Origin: Frankiaceae bacterium
GTDB taxonomy: Bacteria > Actinomycetota > Actinomycetes > JAFAQI01
Length of the DNA stretch: 9,373 nt
Assembly: GCA_030840545.1 (NCBI GenBank)
Contig: JAVEEH010000264.1
Span: forward strand, 1-9,373
Direction of reading: 5' to 3'
This document shows, one piece after another, positions 1 to 6,399 of the stretch. The translations under genes were made by a program, and so were the position numbers. The notes beneath the pieces are model-generated. The model saw nothing but the letters and a program-made list of their open reading frames with translations, had not been told where the DNA came from and made no database searches. How positions within the stretch are numbered: the stretch's first letter is position 1; the number at the start of each line of letters is the position of its first letter.

Positions 1-1
1 C

Positions 2-160
2 GAACGCGATGCGCTGACCGGAGTCGCCGTCGGCGAACGCCTCGCCGAACACCTGCCGCACGCCGAGCTGGCCCTGATCGATGGGGCCGGCCACTTTCCC
101 TGGATTGACGAGCCGAAGAGTTTCGCCGCAACAGTGGCCCACTTCCTCAACGCTCGGTAG
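2..160 (+). CDS. Alpha/beta-hydrolase family protein, C-terminal fragment (5' end outside window)
   Basis: An open frame enters from the left edge and ends at TAG 158-160, leaving the last 52 residues. They read as the end of an alpha/beta-hydrolase fold: a strand (LALIDGAGHFPWIDEP) followed by a terminal helix (SFAATVAHFLNAR). The His in GAGHFPW (codon 92-94) sits where the catalytic-triad His of this superfamily lies, just after the last strand. Nucleophile and acid residues would be upstream of the window, so substrate and subfamily (esterase, haloalkane dehalogenase-like, C-C hydrolase and others) cannot be told. The gene converges on the nitronate monooxygenase gene, with a 115-bp gap holding a large inverted repeat. 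The fold is fairly sure, the function is not. Confidence 0.72.
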   Translation, partial: ERDALTGVAVGERLAEHLPHAELALIDGAGHFPWIDEPKSFAATVAHFLNAR

Positions 161-185
161 ATCGACGCAGCCTGGTCGTCACGGA

Positions 186-267
186 GGTCGTGGTGCTCGA
201 AGGCAGCGAGCAATAGCGGTCGGAGCGAAGCGCAGTCCGCGTAGCGAGCGTTTCGAGCACCACGACC
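186..267. repeat. 16-bp perfect inverted repeat with inner hairpin; candidate bidirectional terminator or dispersed palindromic element
   Basis: GGTCGTGGTGCTCGAA (186-201) is the exact reverse complement of 252-267. The 50-base loop holds a second hairpin at 221-239 (CGGAGCG paired with CGC plus TCCG across a 2-base bulge). It also holds a short direct repeat, AGCGAGC, at 205-211 and 243-249. The element fills the gap between two convergent genes (stops at 160 and 276), which fits a shared transcription end, although no T-run follows either arm. The GAGCGAAGCG-type core is like short GC-rich palindromic sequences seen between actinobacterial genes, so it may be one copy of a dispersed family. 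That last point is inference. Confidence 0.6.
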
Positions 268-275
268 GACCTGCG

Positions 276-1394
276 TCAGTCCAGTTGTGTCGACAGGCGA
301 TCGACGGCTTCGGCGTAGTCGGTCATGAAGTCCTGCACGACCTGTTCGCTCGACTTGACACTGTCGACGAGCCCGACGCCCTGGCCTACCCAGTAGCTCA
401 CCAGCTCGCGCGCTTTTGCGTTGCCCGCATCGGCTGCTTTGTCGATCCGCGCGAACGCCGGGGTGCTGAGGATCGACATCAGGGGCAGTGGCAGTGATCC
501 CGGGCTGTCCGGGCCCTCCCACGCGTCGTGCCAGGCGGATCGCAGCTGGCGGCTCGGCTTGCCGGTACGTGCCTTCGAGCGGATCGTGTCGCGTGAACCC
601 GCGGCGATCATCTTCTCGCGGAAGGAGTCCGACACCTCGGAGTCGGTTGTCGCGAGCCACACCGAACCGGTCCAGACCCCGGCAGCGCCCATGGCCATGC
701 AGCCCGCCATCTGGGCGCCGGTCATGATTCCGCCGGCCGCGAGCACCGGCACGTCGCGGACCTCGCGCACAGCTCGCACGACCTCCGGTACGACGACCAG
801 TGTCGACACCTCGCCGCAATGGCCGCCGGCCTCGGTGCCCTGGGCGACCAGGATGTCGACGCCCGCCGACACCTGCCGCAGCGCGTGTTCCTTGGCGCCG
901 ACGAGGGCGGCGACCGCAACCCCTTCCGACTTGCCGCGCTCGATCATCCAGGGCGGGGCGATGCCGAGCGCGTTGGCGATCAGCCGGATCGGATGCGTGA
1001 AGGCGACGTCCATGAGGGCCTCGCCGATCTCCGGTGAGGTGGCCGGCACGAAGTCGCCGCTCCCGTGCTCGACGGTGACGTCCACGTCGTAGCGCTCGAG
1101 CAGGTCGGACACGAAGGCGCGGTGTTCGACCGGCAGCTGCTCGGCGAGCTGCGCGATGGTCAGTCCGCCGGTGTCGAGCTGGTGCTCCGGGACCAGGATG
1201 TCGACGCCGTAAGGCTTGCCGTCGACGTGGTCGTCGATCCACCGGAGCTCGACCTCGAGGGACTCGGGCGTGAACGTGCTCCCGCCCAGCACGCCGAACC
1301 CGCCCGCTCGGCTGACCGCGGCCACCACGTCCCGGCAGTGGCTGAACGCGAACAGCGGGAAGTCGACACCGACGAGGTCACGAATGACGTTCAT
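276..1394 (-). CDS. Nitronate monooxygenase family FMN-dependent oxidoreductase
   Basis: The 372-residue product belongs to the nitronate monooxygenase / 2-nitropropane dioxygenase family. These are FMN-binding TIM-barrel enzymes that oxidise alkyl nitronates (for example propionate 3-nitronate) to carbonyl compounds and nitrite. The family hallmarks are in order: an N-terminal strand and glycine turn (SRAGGFGVLGG, about 28-38), AQGTEAGGH (184-192, His192 at the position of the catalytic His) and the phosphate-binding AAGGI (219-223) plus MGAAGVWTG (235-243). I place the start at ATG 1392-1394 (MNVIRDLVGVDFPL), which matches the usual N-terminus. ATG 1404-1406, four codons earlier, is an alternative. 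Neither has a good Shine-Dalgarno site. The open frame runs back to 1568, but that extension overlaps the leuA leader and looks non-coding. The gene is divergent from leuA. FabK-type enoyl reductases share the fold, so the exact substrate is unproven. Confidence 0.88.
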   Translation of the reverse strand: MNVIRDLVGVDFPLFAFSHCRDVVAAVSRAGGFGVLGGSTFTPESLEVELRWIDDHVDGKPYGVDILVPEHQLDTGGLTIAQLAEQLPVEHRAFVSDLLERYDVDVTVEHGSGDFVPATSPEIGEALMDVAFTHPIRLIANALGIAPPWMIERGKSEGVAVAALVGAKEHALRQVSAGVDILVAQGTEAGGHCGEVSTLVVVPEVVRAVREVRDVPVLAAGGIMTGAQMAGCMAMGAAGVWTGSVWLATTDSEVSDSFREKMIAAGSRDTIRSKARTGKPSRQLRSAWHDAWEGPDSPGSLPLPLMSILSTPAFARIDKAADAGNAKARELVSYWVGQGVGLVDSVKSSEQVVQDFMTDYAEAVDRLSTQLD

Positions 1395-1427
1395 GGCTCT
1401 AAGCATGCACGTCGGGCTGTCATCGGT

Positions 1428-1433
1428 TACAGT
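1428..1433 (+). promoter_or_regulatory. Candidate -10 box for the leuA leader transcript
   Basis: TACAGT fits the actinobacterial -10 pattern TANNNT and ends 7 bases before the leader-peptide ATG at 1441. Transcription would then begin at or next to that ATG, giving a leaderless leader peptide. No good -35 hexamer stands 16-18 bases upstream, so this rests on the -10 box and its position alone. It lies in the divergent gap to the nitronate monooxygenase gene, whose own promoter must overlap this region. Confidence 0.45.
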
Positions 1434-1440
1434 CGAGTCG

Positions 1441-1473
1441 ATGCGTTCGATGCTGCTCCTTAGCTGCCCGTAG
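1441..1473 (+). CDS. leuA leader peptide, 10 residues with three consecutive Leu codons
   Basis: ATG 1441 opens a tiny frame, MRSMLLLSCP, ending at TAG 1471-1473. Residues 5-7 are CTG-CTC-CTT (1453-1461), three different Leu codons in a row. A short Leu-rich peptide immediately upstream of leuA is the expected sensor of charged tRNA-Leu in amino-acid attenuation. The stop codon overlaps the 5' arm of the following GC hairpin, so ribosome position can decide which structure forms. There is no Shine-Dalgarno site. A TACAGT box 7 bases upstream suggests that translation begins at the 5' end of the mRNA. Translation is inferred, not shown. Confidence 0.72.
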   Translation: MRSMLLLSCP

Positions 1474-1551
1474 CGGGGCCGAGGCGACCGGCCCCCCGCT
1501 GCGGGGTTCACGCACGCCGGTTGTCCTCTTCTTCCTAGGAGCACCTCTCTC
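1441..1551 (+). promoter_or_regulatory. leuA leader RNA: Leu-codon sensor, competing hairpins and sequestered ribosome binding site (LEU-element-like)
   Basis: The leader holds overlapping, mutually exclusive hairpins. One is CCCG-TAG-CGGG (1467-1477, the leader stop codon in the loop). A second pairs AGCGGGGCCG (1472-1481) with 1489-1500, with two bulged C. A third is CCCCGC-T-GCGGGG (1494-1506), which shares its left arm with the second. Independently, TGCTCCT within the Leu codons (1454-1460) is fully complementary to AGGAGCA (1537-1543), which contains the leuA Shine-Dalgarno AGGAG (1537-1541, 10 bases from ATG). I infer that a ribosome stalled on Leu codons frees the site, while a ribosome that finishes lets it be masked. 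The GC hairpins are followed only by a CT-rich stretch, not a true T-run, so translational control looks at least as likely as termination. Actinobacterial leuA leaders are known to carry a conserved predicted structure called the LEU element; membership is probable. Confidence 0.68.
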
Positions 1552-3237
1552 ATGACCGGCATGCCCAAGGCGTCGCGCTATCGCCCCTTCCCCCCGATCG
1601 TCCTCCCGGACCGAACCTGGCCGTCCGCCGTCATTACCGCCCCACCGCAGTGGTGCAGCGTCGACCTCCGGGACGGCAACCAGGCGCTCATCGACCCGAT
1701 GGACGGCGAGCGCAAGCGGCGGATGTTCGAACTGCTCGTGCGGCTCGGCTACAAGGAGATCGAGGTCGGGTTCCCGGCCGCGAGCCAGACCGACTTCGAC
1801 TTCATCCGGCGCCTCGTCGAGGACGATCTCGTCCCTGACGATGTCACCGTCCAGGTGCTGACGCAGGCTCGGGAAGAGCTGATCGAGCGCACCTGTGAGT
1901 CCCTGGCCGGCTTCCGCGGCACCGCGCTCGTCCACCTCTACAACTCGACATCGACGTTGCAGCGGCGGGTGGTTTTCGGCCTCGACAAGGCAGGCATCAA
2001 GGACATCGCCGTCCGGGGTGCGGAGTGGTGCGTGAAGTACGCCGAGTCCTACATCGGTGACGGGACCGTGCGCTGGCAGTACAGCCCGGAGTCCTTCACC
2101 GGCACCGAGCTCGACTATGCGGTCGAGGTCTGTGACGCCGTCATGGACGTCTGGCAACCCAGCAGCGACGACAGGGTGGTGCTCAACCTGCCGGCGACCG
2201 TCGAGATGGCGACGCCCAACGTCTATGCCGACCAGATCGAGTGGTTCCACCGCAACGTGTCCCGTCGCGATGCCGTCATCCTGAGCCTGCACCCGCACAA
2301 CGACCGCGGCACCGCAGTCGCCGCGGCGGAGCAAGGTGTCATGGCCGGCGCCGATCGGGTGGAAGGCTGCCTGTTCGGCAACGGTGAACGCACCGGCAAC
2401 GTCTGCCTGGTCACGCTCGCACTCAACCTTTTCAGCCAAGGCATCGATCCCGGTGTCGACTTCAGTGACATCGACGAGGTCCGCCGTGCGGTCGAGCACT
2501 GCAACCAGCTGCCGGTGCACCCGCGTCACCCCTACGGCGGCGACCTCGTCTACACCGCCTTCTCTGGGTCGCACCAGGACGCCATCAAGAAGGGCCTCGA
2601 GGCGCTCGAACGCGACGCTGCGGCCGCGGGTGTGCCGGTCGACGAGTTCCCGTGGGAGGTGCCCTACCTGCCGCTCGACCCGAAGGACGTCGGTCGCGGC
2701 TACGAGGCGGTCATCCGGGTCAACTCCCAGTCCGGCAAGGGCGGCACGGCCTACGTGCTGAAGAACGACTACCGCCTCGACCTGCCGCGCCGGATGCAGA
2801 TCGAGTTCGCCCGAGTCGTCCAGGAGATCGCCGACGCCGACGGCGGCGAGATCGCCCCCGAACGCATCTGGGACCTGTTCCGTCGGACCTACGTCGAGGC
2901 TCTCGAGCCGCTGCAGCTGCACCGCTACTCGGTCGACTCCGGCGAGGTGGACCGGATCGTGGCCGACGTGCAGTGGCGGGGCGAGCCGGTCACGATCACC
3001 GGCGAGGGCAACGGTCCGATCGCGGCGCTCGTGCATGCACTTGCGGAGCTCGACGTGGACGCGCGGGTGCTCGACTATCACGAGCACGCGACCAGCACCG
3101 GCGAGGAGGCCCAGGCAGCGGCCTATCTCGAGGTGGCAGTGGCCGGTCGGGTCGTGTGGGGCTGCGGGATCCACCCGAGCATCACAACCGCCTCACTGCA
3201 TGCGCTCGTCAGCGCGGTCAATCGCGGCAGCGCCTGA
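1552..3237 (+). CDS. leuA: 2-isopropylmalate synthase
   Basis: The 561-residue product condenses acetyl-CoA with 2-oxoisovalerate to 2-isopropylmalate, the first committed step of leucine synthesis in the cytosol. The catalytic TIM barrel shows LRDGNQA (39-45, with the Arg-Asp pair and metal-binding Asp41), the metal ligands in HPHNDRG (His247, His249) and GCLFGNGERTGN (272-283). A linker subdomain with VNSQSGKGG (390-398) and LPRRMQIEF (411-419) follows. The C-terminal leucine-binding regulatory domain (about 455-561) includes GNGPIAALVHAL (486-497), so leucine feedback inhibition is expected. Length and sequence are those of the long actinobacterial form, slightly shorter than the ~570-640 residues I would expect in Streptomyces and mycobacteria. 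ATG 1552 has AGGAG 10 bases upstream. Expression is probably controlled by the preceding leader. The gene ends 26 bp from a convergent gene and is not in an operon with leuB here. Confidence 0.97.
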   Translation: MTGMPKASRYRPFPPIVLPDRTWPSAVITAPPQWCSVDLRDGNQALIDPMDGERKRRMFELLVRLGYKEIEVGFPAASQTDFDFIRRLVEDDLVPDDVTVQVLTQAREELIERTCESLAGFRGTALVHLYNSTSTLQRRVVFGLDKAGIKDIAVRGAEWCVKYAESYIGDGTVRWQYSPESFTGTELDYAVEVCDAVMDVWQPSSDDRVVLNLPATVEMATPNVYADQIEWFHRNVSRRDAVILSLHPHNDRGTAVAAAEQGVMAGADRVEGCLFGNGERTGNVCLVTLALNLFSQGIDPGVDFSDIDEVRRAVEHCNQLPVHPRHPYGGDLVYTAFSGSHQDAIKKGLEALERDAAAAGVPVDEFPWEVPYLPLDPKDVGRGYEAVIRVNSQSGKGGTAYVLKNDYRLDLPRRMQIEFARVVQEIADADGGEIAPERIWDLFRRTYVEALEPLQLHRYSVDSGEVDRIVADVQWRGEPVTITGEGNGPIAALVHALAELDVDARVLDYHEHATSTGEEAQAAAYLEVAVAGRVVWGCGIHPSITTASLHALVSAVNRGSA

Positions 3238-3263
3238 CCGCGAGGCCATGACGACCGGCTGGG

Positions 3264-5282
3264 CTATTTGCCCTTGCGTGGAACAACGCTCGCTTCGTTG
3301 GAGAAGGCGCCCCTGCCGTTGCGGTTGTCGGCGGCCACCACGTAGTAGTAGGTCGTGCCGCCGGTGACCGAGTTGTCGACGTACGACGTCCCGGTCGAGA
3401 TCGTCTGGATCAGCGTCCGGGTGCCGCTCGCGGTGCCGCGGTAGACCTCCCAGCCGCTGATCGGCGCACCGCCGGTCGCCGGTGTCGTCCAGCTCAGGAT
3501 CACCTGTCCCTTGCCGGGCGTCGCAGCCAGCGTCGCCGCTGCCGGCGTCGTCGTCGGAGTGACGCTCACCTCGTTGGACGCGGCGCTGCTGCCGACGTCG
3601 TTCACGGCTGACACGGTGTAGTAGTAGGTCGTGCCGACGGTGACCGCGGTGTCGGTGAACGTGGTCCCGGTCGTGACGCGCTGGTAGGGCGTCTCGGTGC
3701 CGGCCTGCAGCCCGCGGGAAACCTGGTAGCTCGTGATCGGTGCGCCGCCGTCGTTGGGAGCCGACCAGCTCAGTCCGACGGTGCCGTTCGAGGTGTCCGG
3801 CGTTGCCGTCAGCGCGGGGCTCGACGGTGCGGTCACCGGGGGAGCGGTGTCGTAGCCGGCGAACAACCCTTGGCCCGCCGACTGGTAGGCGATCGTGGCG
3901 TAGGCATCCGTCTGTGACTGCGCCTCGGTGCCGGCGGAGCTGTTGCACGCGTTGAGGCAACCGTCGGCGTAGGCGACGACGACGCGGCCGTCCTTCGTGA
4001 CCGATGCGTCCATGAAGTCGAGCAGGTTGCGCTGCCCGCCGGTGGTGGTGCCCCCCGAGTCGATCTCGCCGCGCTGCACCGGCTCGGGTGTCGCCTGCAC
4101 GGTCTGCCAGGTCTTGCCACCGTCATAGGTGTAGGACACGAACAGGTACCAGACACCGTGGAACCCGGTCGTGAACGGGTTCTGTCCCGAGACACCCGCC
4201 CAGGTGCCGAGATAGGCGACTGCGGCGCGGCCGCCGTCACCCGACACCGCGGACTCGAACGTCGCCGCGGTCAAGGCCGGCGACACGGTCTGCGCGAGGT
4301 CGACCTGCGGCGCCCACGTCTTCGCCTGGTCGTCCGACCACGTCACGACCGGGTGGTAGTCACCGGCGCGGGACCACGACTCGTAGACACGGTTGTTGGT
4401 GTCGGTGGCGACGGTCGGGTCGAAACCGGCAGCCGGCGTCGGGGCACCGGGGATCCGGTAGCTGGACAGTGACTGGCCGTTGTCCGTGGTGATGAGGCCG
4501 CCGACGAGGTTCTTGCCACTGCTGGCGTCCGTGCACGACTTGTTGGGGATGTAGGCGGTGCCGTCGGGGCTGATCTTCACGTGCCCGACCTGGAAGAAGC
4601 ACGACCTGGCGGTGTCCACGACGCTCGGCTGCCAGGTGGTGCCACCGTCGTGGGTGTAGGAGCACTCGTCGGGCAGGACGTTGATGGTCGGCTGCTGGCA
4701 GAAGTAGCTGACTTCGTTGCCGACAGCGTCGGCGGGGATCGGGGCGTGGAACGGCCCGGTGCCGATCGTCGGGTGGTCGGGGGCGAACGGGCAGGGGACC
4801 GTCGGTGTCCATGACGCACCGTCGTCGTGCGTGATGGACATCGCGCTGCACAGACCGTCGTCGCCGCCGGCAATGGTGGTGCCCGTCTGCGAGTCAGTGG
4901 CCAGGATCGGGTCGAGGTTGGCGAGCGAGTAGGGCGACGACGCGTCCGTCCAGCTGATCGCCGGCGGTGTCGTCGCGTTGTCGATCGTGATCTTGTAGGT
5001 GCTGCGGTCCGCCATGTAGAGAGCTGCGCCGGTCTTCCAGTTGATCCCGATGGACGGCTCGCCGGCGATGTTGGTGTCATTGATCAACAGCGCGCCGCCG
5101 GGTCCGAAGTCACTCGTGAGAGTGCTTGGCACCGCCGAGTTGACGAACGCGGCCGTGCCGTAGCCGAATGCGGCCGGCGCGGCGTTGGTGCTCAGGGAGA
5201 GGTTGGTCGCTGCGAAGGCGGTCATCACGCCGACGGCGACGAGTGCGGGTTTGCGGGCGCGGGCGAACGCAGAACGGCGCAT
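3264..5282 (-). CDS. Secreted Asp-box (BNR, sialidase-like propeller) protein with two C-terminal fibronectin type III domains
   Basis: The product has 672 residues. The N-terminus is a Sec signal peptide: a basic stretch (RRSAFARARK), a hydrophobic core (about 11-30) and a likely cleavage near residues 35-38 (TNAAPA). The exported part carries four clear Asp boxes, the turn motif of sialidase-superfamily propellers: SITHDDGASW (149-158), SYTHDGGTTW (208-217), TWSDDQAKTW (314-323) and SYTYDGGKTW (383-392). TTDNGQSL (265-272) is a degenerate fifth. Eight Cys (145, 164, 195, 207, 228, 250, 442, 446) suit disulfides outside the cell. Two similar fibronectin type III domains follow (about 487-577 and 578-668), each ending TTYYY..A then SNE.SV.P. 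Their DNA is also repeated: 3342-3370 and 3618-3646 differ at one of 29 bases. No sorting signal or membrane anchor follows. GGGAGC lies 6 bases before ATG 5282. A glycan-binding or glycosidase role is possible, but catalytic residues are not recognised. Confidence 0.85.
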   Translation of the reverse strand: MRRSAFARARKPALVAVGVMTAFAATNLSLSTNAAPAAFGYGTAAFVNSAVPSTLTSDFGPGGALLINDTNIAGEPSIGINWKTGAALYMADRSTYKITIDNATTPPAISWTDASSPYSLANLDPILATDSQTGTTIAGGDDGLCSAMSITHDDGASWTPTVPCPFAPDHPTIGTGPFHAPIPADAVGNEVSYFCQQPTINVLPDECSYTHDGGTTWQPSVVDTARSCFFQVGHVKISPDGTAYIPNKSCTDASSGKNLVGGLITTDNGQSLSSYRIPGAPTPAAGFDPTVATDTNNRVYESWSRAGDYHPVVTWSDDQAKTWAPQVDLAQTVSPALTAATFESAVSGDGGRAAVAYLGTWAGVSGQNPFTTGFHGVWYLFVSYTYDGGKTWQTVQATPEPVQRGEIDSGGTTTGGQRNLLDFMDASVTKDGRVVVAYADGCLNACNSSAGTEAQSQTDAYATIAYQSAGQGLFAGYDTAPPVTAPSSPALTATPDTSNGTVGLSWSAPNDGGAPITSYQVSRGLQAGTETPYQRVTTGTTFTDTAVTVGTTYYYTVSAVNDVGSSAASNEVSVTPTTTPAAATLAATPGKGQVILSWTTPATGGAPISGWEVYRGTASGTRTLIQTISTGTSYVDNSVTGGTTYYYVVAADNRNGRGAFSNEASVVPRKGK

Positions 5283-5315
5283 GGAGGTGCTCCCTGCTGG
5301 GGGGACGGTCGCAAG

Positions 5316-5344
5316 AGCGTAGAAAGCGGGTGATTACGGGTCAA
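5316..5344 (-). promoter_or_regulatory. Sigma70-type promoter of the secreted Asp-box protein
   Basis: On the minus strand TTGACC (5344-5339) and TACGCT (5321-5316) are separated by exactly 17 bases, close to consensus for a housekeeping sigma factor. Transcription would begin near 5309, giving a short 5' leader of about 27 bases that contains the GGGAGC ribosome binding site at 5294-5289. Its position just upstream of the signal-peptide gene supports the ATG at 5282. Confidence 0.7.
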
Positions 5345-5349
5345 GGCAG

Positions 5350-5424
5350 GTCCGGCGCCCCGGTGTCACAGAACCGGACATAGATGACGACTGCATCTGA
5401 GAAAACGGTTCGGGAACTGTCCGG
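5350..5424. repeat. Cluster of GTCCGG/CCGGAC inverted repeats between divergent genes; possible operator
   Basis: The gap between the secreted protein and the ABC exporter holds GTCCGG at 5350-5355, CCGGACA at 5374-5380 and TGTCCGG at 5418-5424. Each neighbouring pair is in opposite orientation. Nested inside are GAACCG (5371-5376) with CGGTTC (5406-5411), and AGATG (5383-5387) with CATCT (5394-5398), so 5371-5411 could fold as a cruciform or hairpin. The repeats lie upstream of both divergent promoters, where a regulator could act on both. In GC-rich DNA short repeats of this kind can arise by chance, and no regulator gene is adjacent. Confidence 0.3.
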
Positions 5425-5433
5425 CCCTCGCCC

Positions 5434-5439
5434 TAGTGT
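5434..5439 (+). promoter_or_regulatory. Candidate -10 box of the ABC exporter operon
   Basis: TAGTGT matches TANNNT and ends 9 bases before the GTG start at 5449. The in-frame stop TAG at 5434-5436 lies in the same hexamer, and no Shine-Dalgarno site stands between. A near-leaderless transcript would fit. The -35 region is poor (CGGGAA at 5411-5416 with a 17-base spacer), although GGGAAC at 5412-5417 is of the kind used by ECF sigma factors. Confidence 0.35.
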
Positions 5440-5448
5440 GAAGAACTT

Positions 5449-6399
5449 GTGGATGCCGCCGACCAGTCGCTCATCGTTGCGCGCGGCCTGACCAAGACCT
5501 TCGGCGGCATCACGGCCGTCGACGCGATCGACTTCAGCGTCGGCGCCGGCGAGTCGTTCGGGTTCCTCGGGCCCAACGGCGCCGGTAAAAGCTCGACGAT
5601 GCGCATGATCGGCGGCGTCTCACCGGTGACCGCGGGTGAGCTGCGAGTGCTGGGGCGCGACCCGGCGGTCGACGGCCCGCAGATCCGGGCACGCCTGGGC
5701 GTCGTACCGCAGGAGGACACCCTCGACCTCGAGCTGACCGTGCTCGACAACCTCGTGATCTACGGCCGCTACTTCGACCTGCCGCGCAAGGAGTCGCGCC
5801 GGCGCGCTGTCGAGCTGCTGGAGTTCGTGCAGCTCTCCGACCGTTCGGGCAGCCGGGTCGAGGAGCTCTCAGGTGGCATGAAACGGCGGCTCACGATCGC
5901 CCGTGCGCTGATCAACGAACCCGACATCCTGCTGCTCGACGAGCCGACGACCGGCCTCGATCCGCAAGCGCGGCATGTTGTCTGGGACCGGCTCTATCGG
6001 CTCAAGCAGCAAGGCGTCACCCTCGTCCTGACCACCCACTACATGGACGAGGCCGAGCAGCTCTGTGACCGCCTCGTCGTCATGGACCGCGCCCGCATCG
6101 TCGCCGAAGGCTCACCTCGCGAGCTGATCGACCACTGGTCCACGCCGGAAGTCCTCGAGCTGCGGTTCGCGGTCGGGGTCGCCGAGACGCTCGACGGGCA
6201 GCTCGCCAGCTGGGTGCCGGACTGGGCGGAGCGAGTCGAGGTGCTGCCCGACCGCGTCCTGCTCTACACCGCCGACGGTGAGGCCACGGCCGAGGAGGTG
6301 CACCGGCGCGGGCTGCGGCCCGTTTCGACACTCGTACGCCGCAGCTCGCTGGAAGACGTCTTCTTGCGCCTCACCGGCAGATCGCTGGTCGAGTCGTGA
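5449..6399 (+). CDS. ABC transporter ATP-binding protein, NodI/DrrA-like
   Basis: The 316-residue cytoplasmic ATPase would drive an ABC-2 exporter made with the next two genes. All nucleotide-binding motifs are intact: Walker A GPNGAGKS (41-48), Q-loop Gln88, signature LSGGM (140-144), Walker B ILLLDEP (160-166), D-loop GLD (169-171) and the switch His197. The stretch after the Q-loop (PQEDTLDLELTVLDN, LVIYGRYFDLP) is strongly NodI-like. A C-terminal extension of about 90 residues ends in LEDVFLRLTGR, common in ATPases of ABC-2 exporters. GTG 5449 is the first start after an in-frame TAG at 5434. The stop overlaps the next start by 4 bases (GTGA), showing translational coupling. Family is certain. 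The exported substrate is unknown; relatives move lipo-chitooligosaccharides, drugs, glycans or peptides. Confidence 0.94.
   Translation: MDAADQSLIVARGLTKTFGGITAVDAIDFSVGAGESFGFLGPNGAGKSSTMRMIGGVSPVTAGELRVLGRDPAVDGPQIRARLGVVPQEDTLDLELTVLDNLVIYGRYFDLPRKESRRRAVELLEFVQLSDRSGSRVEELSGGMKRRLTIARALINEPDILLLDEPTTGLDPQARHVVWDRLYRLKQQGVTLVLTTHYMDEAEQLCDRLVVMDRARIVAEGSPRELIDHWSTPEVLELRFAVGVAETLDGQLASWVPDWAERVEVLPDRVLLYTADGEATAEEVHRRGLRPVSTLVRRSSLEDVFLRLTGRSLVES

Noticed and set aside
1395..1568. N-terminal extension of the nitronate monooxygenase frame to an upstream ATG at 1568
   Set aside because: The extra 58 residues look like non-coding translation (Pro/Arg/Gly-rich) and overlap the leuA start and leader. 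The family N-terminus begins at about 1394.
1420..3174. Very long minus-strand open frame (584 codons) opposite leuA
   Set aside because: It is the antisense shadow of leuA in high-GC DNA. Its translation is rich in His, Asp, Val and Arg without a recognisable domain, while the plus strand encodes a full-length, motif-complete LeuA.
3238..3273. Possible terminator between convergent leuA and the secreted-protein gene (GGGC-TATTT-GCCC at 3261-3273)
   Set aside because: The stem is only 4 bp, overlaps the stop codon of the minus-strand gene and has no T-run. It is too weak to annotate.
3342..3646. Repeat of 29 bases (3342-3370 and 3618-3646) as a mobile or CRISPR-like repeat
   Set aside because: Both copies encode the same conserved TTYYY strand of two adjacent fibronectin type III domains, so protein-domain duplication explains them.
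4448..4459. YRIP motif of the secreted protein taken as proof of sialidase activity
   Set aside because: In sialidases this motif precedes the Asp boxes. Here it follows two of them, and the other active-site residues were not identifiable by eye.
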